NCBI RefSeq assembly: GCF_014284125.1
Contig: NZ_JACOFX010000009.1
Coordinates: forward strand, 1-64,000
From: Undibacterium umbellatum
GTDB lineage: Bacteria > Pseudomonadota > Gammaproteobacteria > Burkholderiales > Burkholderiaceae_D
Direction of reading: 5' to 3'
DNA: 64,000 nucleotides
In this document: piece by piece, positions 44,574-53,445 of the stretch
How the letters are laid out: each line of letters starts with the position of its first letter
Numbering within the stretch: position 1 is the stretch's first letter
The notes under the pieces: generated by a model
What the model was told of the DNA's origin: nothing
The model's database searches: none
What the model saw: the letters and a program-made list of their open reading frames with translations, nothing else
Program-made: the position numbers and the translations under genes

Positions 44574-45395
44574 TTAACGGTCTGCCTCCGTCCCCACCAC
44601 ATCTTTATAGGCATGCCAGGTGGCGTGACCGATGATGGGCATGATGACAAGAAAACCAATATTCCAGCTCATAAATCCCACAACGACACTGGCGATAATG
44701 ATGGAAGACCAGACCAGAGTGACAGGCACATTGATGAACAAGGCTACACAACTGATGATCATGGCGGTGATCGCATCGGTATCGCGATCCAGCATTAAAG
44801 GTATGGATACCCAGCTAATGGCAAATACCAGGCTGGCAAAGACAAAACCTATGCAGAGATAGACAGCCAGGAATTCAAGATTATTCAGAGAGAATAGCTG
44901 CGACAGGAAATGCTGCATGGTTGGCATGCCCTTGTTATAGAACAGGGCAAAAATCACCAGCGAAGCACGTGCCCAGACCATCATGATAACTGCCAGCACC
45001 AGCGCCAGCACGCCGATATTACTCCAGCGCCCACGCATGGAAAAGACACTGCCCAACAAGCCGGAACGTACATTTTCAAGCCGGCGGCTGATGTCGTACA
45101 GCCCAAGAGCCAGCAAGGGGCCGACCAGCAGAAAGCCGCAAGTCAGGGCAGACAAATATTCAGGCGCATTGTTCAACACCAGTTGCAACAACAGACCCAT
45201 GGCAGCAAAACAGACGCCATAAAAGATGCTGGAGCCACCAGATGCACGAAAGTCTTGCCAACCCAGTTTTAACCAAACAAAAGGCCGGAACATGCCCACC
45301 CTTCGCAGCGGTGGAAATGCCGCTTCATTGTCGATAACGGTCTTGATATCGGGCGGCGCACTATCCCCGCCCCTGCCTTGCGATTGATTTGCCAT
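44574..45395 (-). CDS. DUF2189 domain membrane protein (BPSS1780 family)
   Basis: This 273-residue inner-membrane protein matches DUF2189. It has WLKLGWQDFRASGGSSIFYGVCFAAMG at the start of the domain, the GPLLALGLYDISRRLENV motif, and about six membrane helices up to GHATWHAYKDVVG at the C-terminus. The function of the family is unknown. It appears to be a single-gene unit, convergent with the TM2 gene. Confidence 0.9.
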   Translation of the reverse strand: MANQSQGRGGDSAPPDIKTVIDNEAAFPPLRRVGMFRPFVWLKLGWQDFRASGGSSIFYGVCFAAMGLLLQLVLNNAPEYLSALTCGFLLVGPLLALGLYDISRRLENVRSGLLGSVFSMRGRWSNIGVLALVLAVIMMVWARASLVIFALFYNKGMPTMQHFLSQLFSLNNLEFLAVYLCIGFVFASLVFAISWVSIPLMLDRDTDAITAMIISCVALFINVPVTLVWSSIIIASVVVGFMSWNIGFLVIMPIIGHATWHAYKDVVGTEADR

Positions 45396-45487
45396 TCTGT
45401 CCCCATTTGTCTATGTCCGCTTCTTTGATGCGGATCAATATCCATCCTAAGTCAGTCTGGCATGAATGGCAATCTATCTCATGATTA

Positions 45488-46465
45488 TTACTTCTTCATT
45501 AGCTTTTCACGCAAAAAATCATTAAGCTTGACCACCAACTCAGATGCCAGAGGCAAGGCTGGGTCACTATAAGACGCCATTTGCTGTGCCATGTCCCCGT
45601 TGATAGTTTTTAATACATGATTCATATCCTGCACCAGCAAAATGCTGGCATCTGGACTGGCTAGTTTCAAGGCTGACAGTTGCTGGGTATCCACCTGTAT
45701 ATCCTTTGCGCCCTGAATCAAGAGAATGGGGCAAGTCAGCTTGCCTATTTCTTTTTCAGGCGTGTAATGAAACCAGGAAACAAGATAGGGCTGCACACTT
45801 TCGCGGTATAAAGAATTTAACTCTGGCGGAACTTCTTTGTAGATTTTTCCCGCTTGCAAAGACGTAAGAATCTCGTCATTTTTTGCCGCTAATGCCGGTG
45901 GCAATTTACCCTGCAATTGCTGACGCAATACATCAGCTGCATTTTTTGCCGGGCCAGCAATTGAGATAAGTGCTTTGACAGGCTCTTGCTGCGCAGCCAG
46001 CATGGCAATCAAGGAACCCTCGCTATGCCCCAGAATCGCGACATCAGAAAAACGTGCATCTGCCTTCAACAGTTTTAGCCAGGCCACTGCATCCTGCACA
46101 TAGGTTTCAAAACGCAGTTCGGCTTCAGATGTTGCAGCGGCTTTGCTGGCGGCAACGCCACGCTTGTCAAAGCGTACTGAGGCAATCCCTGCTTGTGCCA
46201 TGCTTTCTGCCAGCATTTTCAGAGAGTTATTCTTGCCTTTCAAGCCAGCTGAATTGCCATCCCTGTCTGTGGGGCCTGACCCGGCGATGATCAAGACCAC
46301 GGGCAATTTGCCTTTACTGGCTGGCAATTGCAGGCTACCGTCGATTTTCCCGGTAGCGCTGACAAGTACGATATTCTGATCATTGCCTGACTGATCGGTC
46401 GCCAGGCAGGGCATGCAAGTAAACAGGCCAGCCAACACGATGTTGGCAAATACGATAAGACGCAT
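45488..46465 (-). CDS. secreted alpha/beta hydrolase
   Basis: This 325-residue alpha/beta hydrolase has a signal peptide (ending MPCLA-TDQ). It has the oxyanion segment IIAGSGPTDRDGNS, the nucleophile elbow LGHSEGSLIA and the late acid/His region QGAKDIQVDTQQ and DMNHVLKTI. It probably acts in the periplasm as an esterase or peptidase-like hydrolase. It is the last gene of a four-gene operon, four bases after the TMEM175-like gene. Confidence 0.9.
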   Translation of the reverse strand: MRLIVFANIVLAGLFTCMPCLATDQSGNDQNIVLVSATGKIDGSLQLPASKGKLPVVLIIAGSGPTDRDGNSAGLKGKNNSLKMLAESMAQAGIASVRFDKRGVAASKAAATSEAELRFETYVQDAVAWLKLLKADARFSDVAILGHSEGSLIAMLAAQQEPVKALISIAGPAKNAADVLRQQLQGKLPPALAAKNDEILTSLQAGKIYKEVPPELNSLYRESVQPYLVSWFHYTPEKEIGKLTCPILLIQGAKDIQVDTQQLSALKLASPDASILLVQDMNHVLKTINGDMAQQMASYSDPALPLASELVVKLNDFLREKLMKK

Positions 46466-46469
46466 GCGC

Positions 46470-47057
46470 TTATTCCTCGTGATTCTTCAAAGCTTTTTCT
46501 ATACGACGGTCAGGTATCAGCCATATCAAGGCCATCGCTACATACAGGGCCATCGATAGCAAGGGATACCAGAAAGCCAGAGGGATGGCGGTTGCGTACG
46601 TGATAGGCGAGAGCTTGCCCTTCCAGTCTGTACCTACGGCTTTTTTCAATAAAGAATCTTCACCCTGGGTGGCGATGATCTGTTGCTGCAAAATGAAATA
46701 AGCAATCGCTGCCATCAGCAAAACCACACCATACAAGGCTGCTGGTGCAGAAGCAAAATGATTTTCACCTACCCAACCAGAAGCAAACGGGATGAGCGAA
46801 AGCCAGAACAATAAATGCAGATTGGCCCACAAAATGCCGCCCGTCACCTTGCGGCAGGTATGCAGCATGTGATGATGATTATTCCAGTAGATGCCAACGT
46901 AGACAAAGCTCAGGATGTAGCTCAGAAATACCGGCCATACAGGCAGCAGCGCGTCCAGCGTCCCGCCATGCGGTACTTTCATCTCCAGCACCATGATGGT
47001 GATCAATATCGCAATAACACCGTCGCTAAAGGCTTCCAGCCTGGTTTTTCCCATCAT
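46470..47057 (-). CDS. TMEM175-family (DUF1211) potassium channel-like protein
   Basis: This 195-residue membrane protein has the TMEM175/DUF1211 signature RLEAFSDGVIAILITIMVLEMK at the N-terminus, where the FSD motif shapes the pore in the K+ channel homologues. Five or six helices follow (HNHHHMLHTCR loop, LLFWLSLIPFASGWVGE). As a single six-helix repeat it would need to tetramerise. An AGAGG site precedes the ATG. Channel activity is inferred from the family. Confidence 0.88.
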   Translation of the reverse strand: MMGKTRLEAFSDGVIAILITIMVLEMKVPHGGTLDALLPVWPVFLSYILSFVYVGIYWNNHHHMLHTCRKVTGGILWANLHLLFWLSLIPFASGWVGENHFASAPAALYGVVLLMAAIAYFILQQQIIATQGEDSLLKKAVGTDWKGKLSPITYATAIPLAFWYPLLSMALYVAMALIWLIPDRRIEKALKNHEE

Positions 47058-47070
47058 TATTTACCTCTCT

Positions 47071-47361
47071 TTATTTAATGTCCGATGATTTATTCTGATT
47101 GGCCTGACTGTCTAGTGCCAACAGCAAACTACTGCGATGAAAGCGCGATATCTCTTGCCAGGGTATCCCCGTCAGCGCCGACTCCAGTCCCCACAGCAAA
47201 TTCAGGCTGGCGCGACTATCGTTTTGGCGCACAAGTAAAAAAGCACCTACCGATCCAAGTTCCTGCAATTGTTCCACCGTCGTAATACCGACTTTGGCAA
47301 GCATCATTGCCGACTTGGGCCCTAAGCCCTTCTGTGCTGCGATAGCACCATTCTCAAACAT
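47071..47361 (-). CDS. TfoX/Sxy C-terminal domain protein
   Basis: This 96-residue protein consists only of the TfoX C-terminal domain, a helix-hairpin-helix-like unit: LGPKSAMMLAKVGITTVEQLQELGSVGAFLLVR, then LNLLWGLESALTGIPWQEI. In TfoX/Sxy competence regulators this part is joined to an N-terminal domain, which is absent here. Such stand-alone proteins are common and their role is unknown. It lies between the tautomerase and TMEM175-like genes with gaps of 9 and 13 bases. Confidence 0.88.
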   Translation of the reverse strand: MFENGAIAAQKGLGPKSAMMLAKVGITTVEQLQELGSVGAFLLVRQNDSRASLNLLWGLESALTGIPWQEISRFHRSSLLLALDSQANQNKSSDIK

Positions 47362-47370
47362 GCAGTAAGC

Positions 47371-47751
47371 TCATACGTGGATCAGTCGACCGCCCGCGAA
47401 TGACCAGTTTTCCCATGACGTTTCCTTGAAACAGACCATGATGTTCTCTGGGTTCATGCTCTTGTCAATAAGTCGCTTCATCAGGCTGTCCAATAATTGT
47501 TTCTTGACCTGTACACTGCGCCCAACCGACCAGAGGATTTCTATCAAGACGAAATCCTGATTTCTGCCTTTGTGCAGATCAGGATAATGCGTATCAAAAC
47601 GGAAATTTTCCGCATCCAGTTCCAGTATGCGCTGAAATTTGTCTTTCTCAGGAACTCCCGCCTCTACCAAGGCGGCATGCACTGCATTCAAGACAGTCTC
47701 TTTAAAAAGCAGGGACTTGGGCTTGCAAACAGTGATAGTAACCAGGGGCAT
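47371..47751 (-). CDS. tautomerase-superfamily protein (MSAD-like)
   Basis: This 126-residue protein belongs to the tautomerase_2 family. The catalytic Pro is residue 2, exposed when Met is removed (MPLVTITVCKPKS). Related segments are VPEKDKFQRILELDAENF and FVLIEILWSVGRSVQVKKQLLDSL, like malonate semialdehyde decarboxylase homologues. It is the first gene of a four-gene operon and has an AGGAG site. The substrate is unknown. Confidence 0.88.
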   Translation of the reverse strand: MPLVTITVCKPKSLLFKETVLNAVHAALVEAGVPEKDKFQRILELDAENFRFDTHYPDLHKGRNQDFVLIEILWSVGRSVQVKKQLLDSLMKRLIDKSMNPENIMVCFKETSWENWSFAGGRLIHV

Positions 47752-47977
47752 GATGTCTCCTTTTTACGCAAAAAGTAACATTGAAAATCCTGGCGCTATC
47801 TTAGCAAATTAATTAGCTCTTTTTAAAATCTGCCAAGCTTCCAGCCTGTTATTTTCGATCTTTCTGCATCGATTGCCAAAGTTTCGTCTTGCTTAACAAA
47901 TCCTTACTTTAAGCAACTATACAAGCCTGCCATGGCAAAGGTATCATCGACAAATCGTTCCCGGACAAAAAGATTGC

Positions 47978-48775
47978 ATGCCAGTTAAGTATCCCGCCAT
48001 TTTCCATGCTTATGCTCGCGTTACAGCAATCGCGCTTTGTTTTTGCTCTCTGCCATCAGCAGTTCATGCCAAGACCGTGCTGCCTTTATTGCTGGCAGAA
48101 ACTCGCACTGAAAATGGTGAAATTGCCCCCATACGGCCAGAAAATCAAAAAATCATCGCCTATTTTGAGCGCAGCATGGATGTGCAGTTTGATGTGCGCC
48201 GCTATCCCCTGCCGCGTGTCATAGAAAACATAGGCAAGGGTGAGGGCCTGGGTTTTGGCTTATCAAAAAGCAGTGAACGACTGAAAACCATGCGTTATTC
48301 AGAGCCGGTTTTCTCAGACTTTGTCTGGGTCGTCGTCAGGGACGACGCCACAATGCAATATTCAGGCATACAAGACTTGCAAGGGAAATCCGTGGGCATC
48401 GTCAGAGGCATACGCTTTGGCGACGAAATAGATAAAATGCGCAATGTCATCTTCAAGGTAGAAGAAGATCAGCCACAAACCAGTTCGCGCCTGAAGAAGC
48501 TCTTGTCCGGGCGCATGGATGTCATGCTGGTGAATTCACGCCTGCCCAATGCCAGGGATCTGGAGGCAGAACTCAATCTTTATCTGGATGAGAAAAACTT
48601 GCGTAGCGACACCCAGATGAATTTTGGCGTCAAGGTGTTTGCCAAGCCTTTGCTGGTTGACCCCATCCATTTCACTGCCGGCATCAATACCAGGGCAGAA
48701 GTCATCAACAAGATCAACGCAGCCATCATCAGAGGCAGGAAATCTGGTGATTTGCCCGCTCTCTGGAAAAATTAA
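47978..48775 (+). CDS. periplasmic substrate-binding protein, solute-binding family 3-like
   Basis: This 265-residue protein has a signal peptide (ending AVHA-KTV) and the bilobed fold of family-3 binding proteins, with RRYPLPRVIENIGKGEGLGFGLSKSSER and QDLQGKSVGIVRGIRFGDEI. No transporter genes are near. Such solitary binders often serve as sensors or have lost transport partners. It ends tail to tail with the DUF2855 gene, the stops overlapping by four bases. Confidence 0.8.
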   Translation: MPVKYPAIFHAYARVTAIALCFCSLPSAVHAKTVLPLLLAETRTENGEIAPIRPENQKIIAYFERSMDVQFDVRRYPLPRVIENIGKGEGLGFGLSKSSERLKTMRYSEPVFSDFVWVVVRDDATMQYSGIQDLQGKSVGIVRGIRFGDEIDKMRNVIFKVEEDQPQTSSRLKKLLSGRMDVMLVNSRLPNARDLEAELNLYLDEKNLRSDTQMNFGVKVFAKPLLVDPIHFTAGINTRAEVINKINAAIIRGRKSGDLPALWKN

Positions 48776-49896
48776 GCAGGATCACCGCTGAGCAAAGTCA
48801 GCACATTGCCCTGATCCGGCCGGGCGGCTCCACTCAGCATATCATCATAGACTTGCCGCACTGCCGCCTCACCCTGTCCATGGATAACTTGCATCCATGG
48901 CTTTTCTGCGCTCATCACCGGCTGCATGAAGGATTGCCAGGCCAGCGCCAGACGGGACTGCACGCCATTCGCCCCCCAGTCTGTCATGCGCTTTTTGATT
49001 TGTGCCGGCGCAAAGAACAGCGTGGGTTTGGCACCGGGCAGGTTGGATGCACCGCTCAACTCTTCCCAGTGTGTGCCACCAACAGCACAGCTATACTTCA
49101 TGTTGTCTTTAAAATGATGATGCAACTGGCTGCGCAATTGGCCGTTACCTGCCATATCAACATATACCACGGCTTGATCAGCACTTAATTCAGTCACTTG
49201 CCCGTAGCTGATGACTTCATCATAGATCGCCATATTCCGCACAAATTCCAGATTGCCTGCGGAAGTCAGGCCGATGATCTTGCAAGCTTTATCCTTGCGC
49301 AACGAGAGCATGAACGCCAGACCATAAGCGGTTTTGCTGGATGCACTGGAGATCAGCACTGTCTGCGCGCCAAAGAACTGATTGTCATCGAGAAAATCGT
49401 CAATCATGAAAGAAGTGATAAACAAGGGTCGCAGCAAGACTTGTACATCTTCAGATTCCTTGGTGTAGCCAGGGTCAGTACTGGTTCTGACATAGTGATT
49501 GTATAAACCATGCATGGCTTGCCTGTGCTCTGCTCCATCAACAAAACCGCCAGGCGAAACCCGCGTTGCCTGCACTGTCAGGTGGGTAGCCATGGGATAG
49601 TAACCATAGAAGCGTTCACCGACCTCAACGCCTTCGGCTTTCGATGCCAGCACGTCGCCAAAACCCCAGACCGGGATATTGCCCCAGCCTTCGTCTGTAG
49701 GAAAAAAATTCCAGTAATGCATAGCTGTGCCAAAGGCCGCATAAGTCACGTTATTTGATGTAAAAGCAAAACGCTCCACTTGCAACACCACTTGTCCTTC
49801 TTGCAACTCCGCCTCTGCAGGCACATGCAGGGGTTTGAATCTGGATTCCAGTAAATTGCTTTTATTAACAATAAATTCTTTGGCTGGGTTTTTCAT
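48772..49896 (-). CDS. DUF2855 family protein
   Basis: This 374-residue protein matches DUF2855, distant relatives of the medium-chain dehydrogenases. It has FAFTSNNVTYAAFGTAMHYWNFFP near residue 45 and VWGFGDVLASKAEGVEVGERFYGYYPMATHL. The catalytic and zinc residues of classical dehydrogenases are not evident. The later SSASSKTAYGLAFML resembles a Rossmann segment. Function unknown. Confidence 0.88.
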   Translation of the reverse strand: MKNPAKEFIVNKSNLLESRFKPLHVPAEAELQEGQVVLQVERFAFTSNNVTYAAFGTAMHYWNFFPTDEGWGNIPVWGFGDVLASKAEGVEVGERFYGYYPMATHLTVQATRVSPGGFVDGAEHRQAMHGLYNHYVRTSTDPGYTKESEDVQVLLRPLFITSFMIDDFLDDNQFFGAQTVLISSASSKTAYGLAFMLSLRKDKACKIIGLTSAGNLEFVRNMAIYDEVISYGQVTELSADQAVVYVDMAGNGQLRSQLHHHFKDNMKYSCAVGGTHWEELSGASNLPGAKPTLFFAPAQIKKRMTDWGANGVQSRLALAWQSFMQPVMSAEKPWMQVIHGQGEAAVRQVYDDMLSGAARPDQGNVLTLLSGDPA

Positions 49897-49952
49897 GGTC
49901 TCGTCGTTTTTTTGTTAAGGAATTTATACTCAAAATCTAGTATTACATGATT

Positions 49953-49968
49953 CAGGAAATTTTTCCTG
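49953..49968. repeat. short inverted repeat in the divergent region before the ABC cassette
   Basis: CAGGAAA (49953-49959) and TTTCCTG (49962-49968) form inverted arms with a two-base centre. It lies between the DUF2855 gene and the ABC cassette and could be a dimeric regulator site; no regulator is linked to it. Confidence 0.3.
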
Positions 49969-50152
49969 CCTTGCCAATATTTCCATAAAAACAAAACTCC
50001 TCGCGCACGGATCCAGCCATTCGCGCCACTTTCCCTACCGTTCACGGCAAACTTCCTAGCCTCGTCGCATCTGCGTTGAGAGTAAAGCGTGCGCTCTTTA
50101 ATCTCCTTCCTGTCGCAACACCAAACACGTTTGATACTTACAGGAGATTCAT

Positions 50153-50800
50153 ATGCGCACCCGCCACTTTACAATTGGAAAAAAATTTCTTTTGACAACT
50201 AGCCTGGCATTGCTGGTCAGCAGTCAGGCCATGGCATTTTCTGAGCCAGAGTTTAAGACTGCCTTCCAGCAATTCACGCAGTCTGGCAAAGGTGGTGAAG
50301 AAGCCACTGCCAATGCCTTCAATGAATTGCTCAAGCAAGATCCCACCAGCCCCTTGATCATGGCCTATGCAGGTGCCAGCACAGGCAAACTGGCAGTCAC
50401 CACCATGTTCCCCTGGAAGAAAATGTCGTATGCAGAAGATGGCATGGCCATGCTGGAAAAAGCCCTGCAACTGGCGGCAGCCAATGAAAATGCCCAGGGT
50501 CATGGCAGCACGCCAGTGATACTGGAAGTCAAATTTGTCGCCGCCAGCACTTTCCTGGCAGTACCCGCCTTTATGAACCGTGGTCCGCGTGGTGCCAAGC
50601 TCTTGAATGAAGTGCTGGAACACAAACAATTCGACATGGCAGAAACTGGCTTTCGTGGTTCTGTGCTGATGCGTGCAGCCAGCCTAGCGAATGAACAAAA
50701 ACGCCCGGAGGATGCAAAGCGTTACCTGAATGAAGTGGTCAAACAAAATGCACCTCAGGCAGAAGCCGCCAAAGCCATGCTGAAAGGCATCCCATCATGA
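50153..50800 (+). CDS. periplasmic helical-repeat protein of an envelope transport cassette
   Basis: This 215-residue protein has a signal peptide (ending SQAMA-FSE) and then an all-helical body in which the pattern EEATANAFNELLKQDPTSPLIMAYAGAS and QKRPEDAKRYLNEVVKQNAPQAEAAKAML look like TPR-type repeats. I do not recognise a named family. It opens a cassette: its stop overlaps the ABC ATPase ATG by four bases, so its product should be needed in a fixed ratio to the transporter. An AGGAG site precedes the ATG. A role as periplasmic adaptor is inference. Confidence 0.75.
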   Translation: MRTRHFTIGKKFLLTTSLALLVSSQAMAFSEPEFKTAFQQFTQSGKGGEEATANAFNELLKQDPTSPLIMAYAGASTGKLAVTTMFPWKKMSYAEDGMAMLEKALQLAAANENAQGHGSTPVILEVKFVAASTFLAVPAFMNRGPRGAKLLNEVLEHKQFDMAETGFRGSVLMRAASLANEQKRPEDAKRYLNEVVKQNAPQAEAAKAMLKGIPS

Positions 50801-51474
50801 GCCCGGCACCGGCCATAGAACTGCATGCGGTTCATAAAACCTACAAATTGGGTGCTCACGTCGTCAAGGCATTGCAAGGTGTAGACCTGACACTGCAGCG
50901 CGGTGAATTGCTGGCCCTGACCGGCCCCTCCGGCAGCGGCAAGAGCACGATACTGAATCTGTGCGGCTTGATAGACCATGCTGATGCTGGCGATATCTTG
51001 CTGAATGGCGTCAACATCAAGCTATACAATGAAACGCAAAAGACACTACAAAGACGCGACACCATAGGTTTTATTTTTCAAAGCTTTAATCTGGTTCCCG
51101 TCATGACGGTGGCAGAAAATGTGGATTATCCGCTCTTCCTGACGGGCGTGCCAGCAGCAGAACGTCGCGAACGGGTGGCCGCCCAATTGAAGGCTGTTGG
51201 TCTGCATGAACATGCCCAGCATTTGCCAGATGCCTTGTCTGGTGGCCAGCGTCAAAGGGTGGCAATTGCGCGCGCCCTGATCAAACGCCCCAGTCTGGTG
51301 ATTGCCGATGAACCCACAGCCAGCCTGGATTCACACACCGCCGACCAAGTGCTGGACCTGATGCGTGAACGCGGTCATGCCGAAGGCGTGGCCTTCATCA
51401 TCGCCAGCCATGATAACCGCCTTACTAGTCGCAGTGACCGCATTGTGTCATTGCTGGATGGGAGATTGCAATGA
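50797..51474 (+). CDS. MacB/LolD-type ABC transporter ATPase
   Basis: This 225-residue ATPase belongs to the MacB/LolD/FtsE group. Walker A is GPSGSGKSTI, the signature is LSGGQRQRVAIARAL, Walker B is LVIADEPTA and the switch His is in IASHDNRL. Such ATPases drive mechanotransmission rather than transport across the inner membrane. It is encoded between the periplasmic protein and the FtsX-type permease, with four-base overlaps on both sides. Confidence 0.95.
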   Translation: MSPAPAIELHAVHKTYKLGAHVVKALQGVDLTLQRGELLALTGPSGSGKSTILNLCGLIDHADAGDILLNGVNIKLYNETQKTLQRRDTIGFIFQSFNLVPVMTVAENVDYPLFLTGVPAAERRERVAAQLKAVGLHEHAQHLPDALSGGQRQRVAIARALIKRPSLVIADEPTASLDSHTADQVLDLMRERGHAEGVAFIIASHDNRLTSRSDRIVSLLDGRLQ

Positions 51475-52688
51475 AACTCAGCTGGCTCAAATTTGCCTTT
51501 TACAACACCCTGCGCAACCGCCGTCGTTCTGGCATCACCGTGGTCATCGCTGCGCTGGGCACGGCCGCGATCTTGCTGGCCGGTGGTTTTGCCTATTCGA
51601 CTTATGAAGGTCTGGCGCAAATATCAGCACGCAGCACTGGTCACCTCATCATAGGCAAACCCCAGCACTTCACCAGTGACCAGGATGTTCCCCTGCAATA
51701 TGGCCTGGAAAATGCGGCAGCGCTGCAAAGCAAGCTGCTGGCAGACCCGGCCGTGCGTTACGTCTTGCCGCGTATAGAATATAGCGGCCTGATCAGCAAC
51801 GGCGACAAGTCCACCATCATGATGGCAGTAGGAATAGACCCAGATGCTGAGTTTTCGGTCAAAGGTCCTACTCTGACATTGAAAGAAGGTGAACTCCTGC
51901 AAACCGAGTCTGCAGAAGCTGAAATCGTATTGGGTGAAGCACTGGCACGCAGCCTGAAAGCCAAACCCGGCAGCAGCCTGACACTGATGGCCAGCACCAC
52001 AGATGGCGCCTTGAATGCAGTTGATGTCACCGTCAAGGGCCTGGTATCCACCGGTGTACCAGACCTGGATAAACGTCTGGTGTATTCAAATATCAAGACC
52101 GCACAAAAACTGTTGAATACCCAGCGCATTTCCAGCCTGGGAGTGTTCCTGAACTCCATGGATGCGACCCTGCCAGCGCAAGCCAGGCTGGAAAAAACCT
52201 TTCCTGAGCTGACAGTACAAAACTGGCTGGAACAAGCTTTCTTCTATAAATCTGTACGCGATTTGTATAACCGTATATTTGGTGCACTGGGTGCCATCAT
52301 CAGTGTCATCGTGGTGTTCGTGGTTGCCAATGCCATGGCCATGGCCATCATAGAACGTACCCGTGAAGTCGGTACACTGCGCGCCATGGGCACTCTACCA
52401 GGTCAACTGATACGCAGTTTTTCATTTGAAGGAATGATACTGGGTGGCACAGGTGCCTTAGTGGGCGCGGCCCTGGCGATCACGGTTGCCCTGCTGCTGA
52501 CCATATTCCCGGTACAGATGCCACCACCACCGGGACGATCCAGCGGCTACCCATTACTGATCACGATTGATGCCGCCATGTATGCCATCACGGTATTCAT
52601 GATGATTGCTTTGTCCATGCTGTCGTCAGCCTTAATCGCCCGCAAAACCCTGCGCCAACCTATCGTCGATGCACTGGCACATAACTAA
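51471..52688 (+). CDS. FtsX/MacB-type ABC transporter permease
   Basis: This 405-residue permease has one N-terminal helix (about residues 20-45) and a periplasmic MacB_PCD-type domain of about 220 residues. Three C-terminal helices follow (IISVIVVFVVANAMAMAI, GGTGALVGAALAITVALLL and AITVFMMIALSML), with the EREVG-like coupling segment IIERTREVGTLRAMGT. This is the topology of LolC/E and MacB permeases. Only one permease gene is present, so it should work as a homodimer like MacB. It is upstream of a LolA-like carrier, which supports a role in moving material through the periplasm. Confidence 0.93.
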   Translation: MKLSWLKFAFYNTLRNRRRSGITVVIAALGTAAILLAGGFAYSTYEGLAQISARSTGHLIIGKPQHFTSDQDVPLQYGLENAAALQSKLLADPAVRYVLPRIEYSGLISNGDKSTIMMAVGIDPDAEFSVKGPTLTLKEGELLQTESAEAEIVLGEALARSLKAKPGSSLTLMASTTDGALNAVDVTVKGLVSTGVPDLDKRLVYSNIKTAQKLLNTQRISSLGVFLNSMDATLPAQARLEKTFPELTVQNWLEQAFFYKSVRDLYNRIFGALGAIISVIVVFVVANAMAMAIIERTREVGTLRAMGTLPGQLIRSFSFEGMILGGTGALVGAALAITVALLLTIFPVQMPPPPGRSSGYPLLITIDAAMYAITVFMMIALSMLSSALIARKTLRQPIVDALAHN

Positions 52689-52702
52689 GACAGGAACAAA
52701 AA

Positions 52703-53443
52703 ATGAAAACAGCTATACACATCGCCACCTTGCTGCTGGCAGCTACCACAGGCCTTGCCAGGGCAGATGAAGTCAGTGACTACCTGAAAACGGCAGATCA
52801 ATTCAGAGTCGGTACAGAAAACATGCAGGTAGAAACAGAGATCACAACCTTTGCCAAAGATGGCAGCAAGGAAAAGGAAAGAAACTACCTGGTGTTTTCG
52901 CAAGCCAATCATCAATCTCTGGTCTTGATGAAAAGCCCGGCAGAAAAAGGACAAAAAGTCTTGATGCTGGGTGATGATTTCTGGATGCTTTTGCCCGGCA
53001 GCCAGCGGCCTTTGCGCATCACACCTATGCAAAAATTGCTGGGGGATGCCTCTATCGGCGATATCGCCACCATGAGCTGGTCGCAAGATTACACAGGCAA
53101 GATAGTTGGTGAAGAAAAATGCAATGACAAGCCCTGCATACACCTGAGCCTGAATGCCGTCCGTAAGTCCGTCGCCTACCAGCGCATAGAACTGTGGCTG
53201 GGCAAGACCCGCCATGAGCCGATCAAGGCAGACTTATATGTGCAATCAGAAAAACTCGCCAAGCAGGCCAGCTTTGTCCTCGACAAACCGCAAGCACCAA
53301 CTGCGGTGTCTGAAATGATCTTGCTGGATCAATTGAGCAGCCACAAAGAAACGCGCGTGCGCTATCTCAGCCGCAAGCAAAAGACCGTGCCTGAACAATG
53401 GCTGAACCCCATGTTTTTGGCCAAGAACCCTAGCCTGGAGTAG
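52703..53443 (+). CDS. LolA-like outer-membrane lipoprotein-sorting protein
   Basis: This 246-residue periplasmic protein has a signal peptide (ending LARA-DEV). It matches the outer-membrane lipoprotein-sorting protein family (PF17131-like), with ETEITTFAKDGSKEKERNYLVF, SPAEKGQKVLMLGDDFWMLLPGSQRPLRITPMQKLLGDASIGDIATM and LSLNAVRKSVAYQRIELWLGKTRHEPIKADLY. The half-barrel fold has a hydrophobic pocket for lipid chains. Members are usually encoded with RND transporters; here the partner is an ABC transporter. It starts 14 bases after the permease with an AGGA site. Confidence 0.9.
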   Translation: MKTAIHIATLLLAATTGLARADEVSDYLKTADQFRVGTENMQVETEITTFAKDGSKEKERNYLVFSQANHQSLVLMKSPAEKGQKVLMLGDDFWMLLPGSQRPLRITPMQKLLGDASIGDIATMSWSQDYTGKIVGEEKCNDKPCIHLSLNAVRKSVAYQRIELWLGKTRHEPIKADLYVQSEKLAKQASFVLDKPQAPTAVSEMILLDQLSSHKETRVRYLSRKQKTVPEQWLNPMFLAKNPSLE

Positions 53444-53445
53444 AC

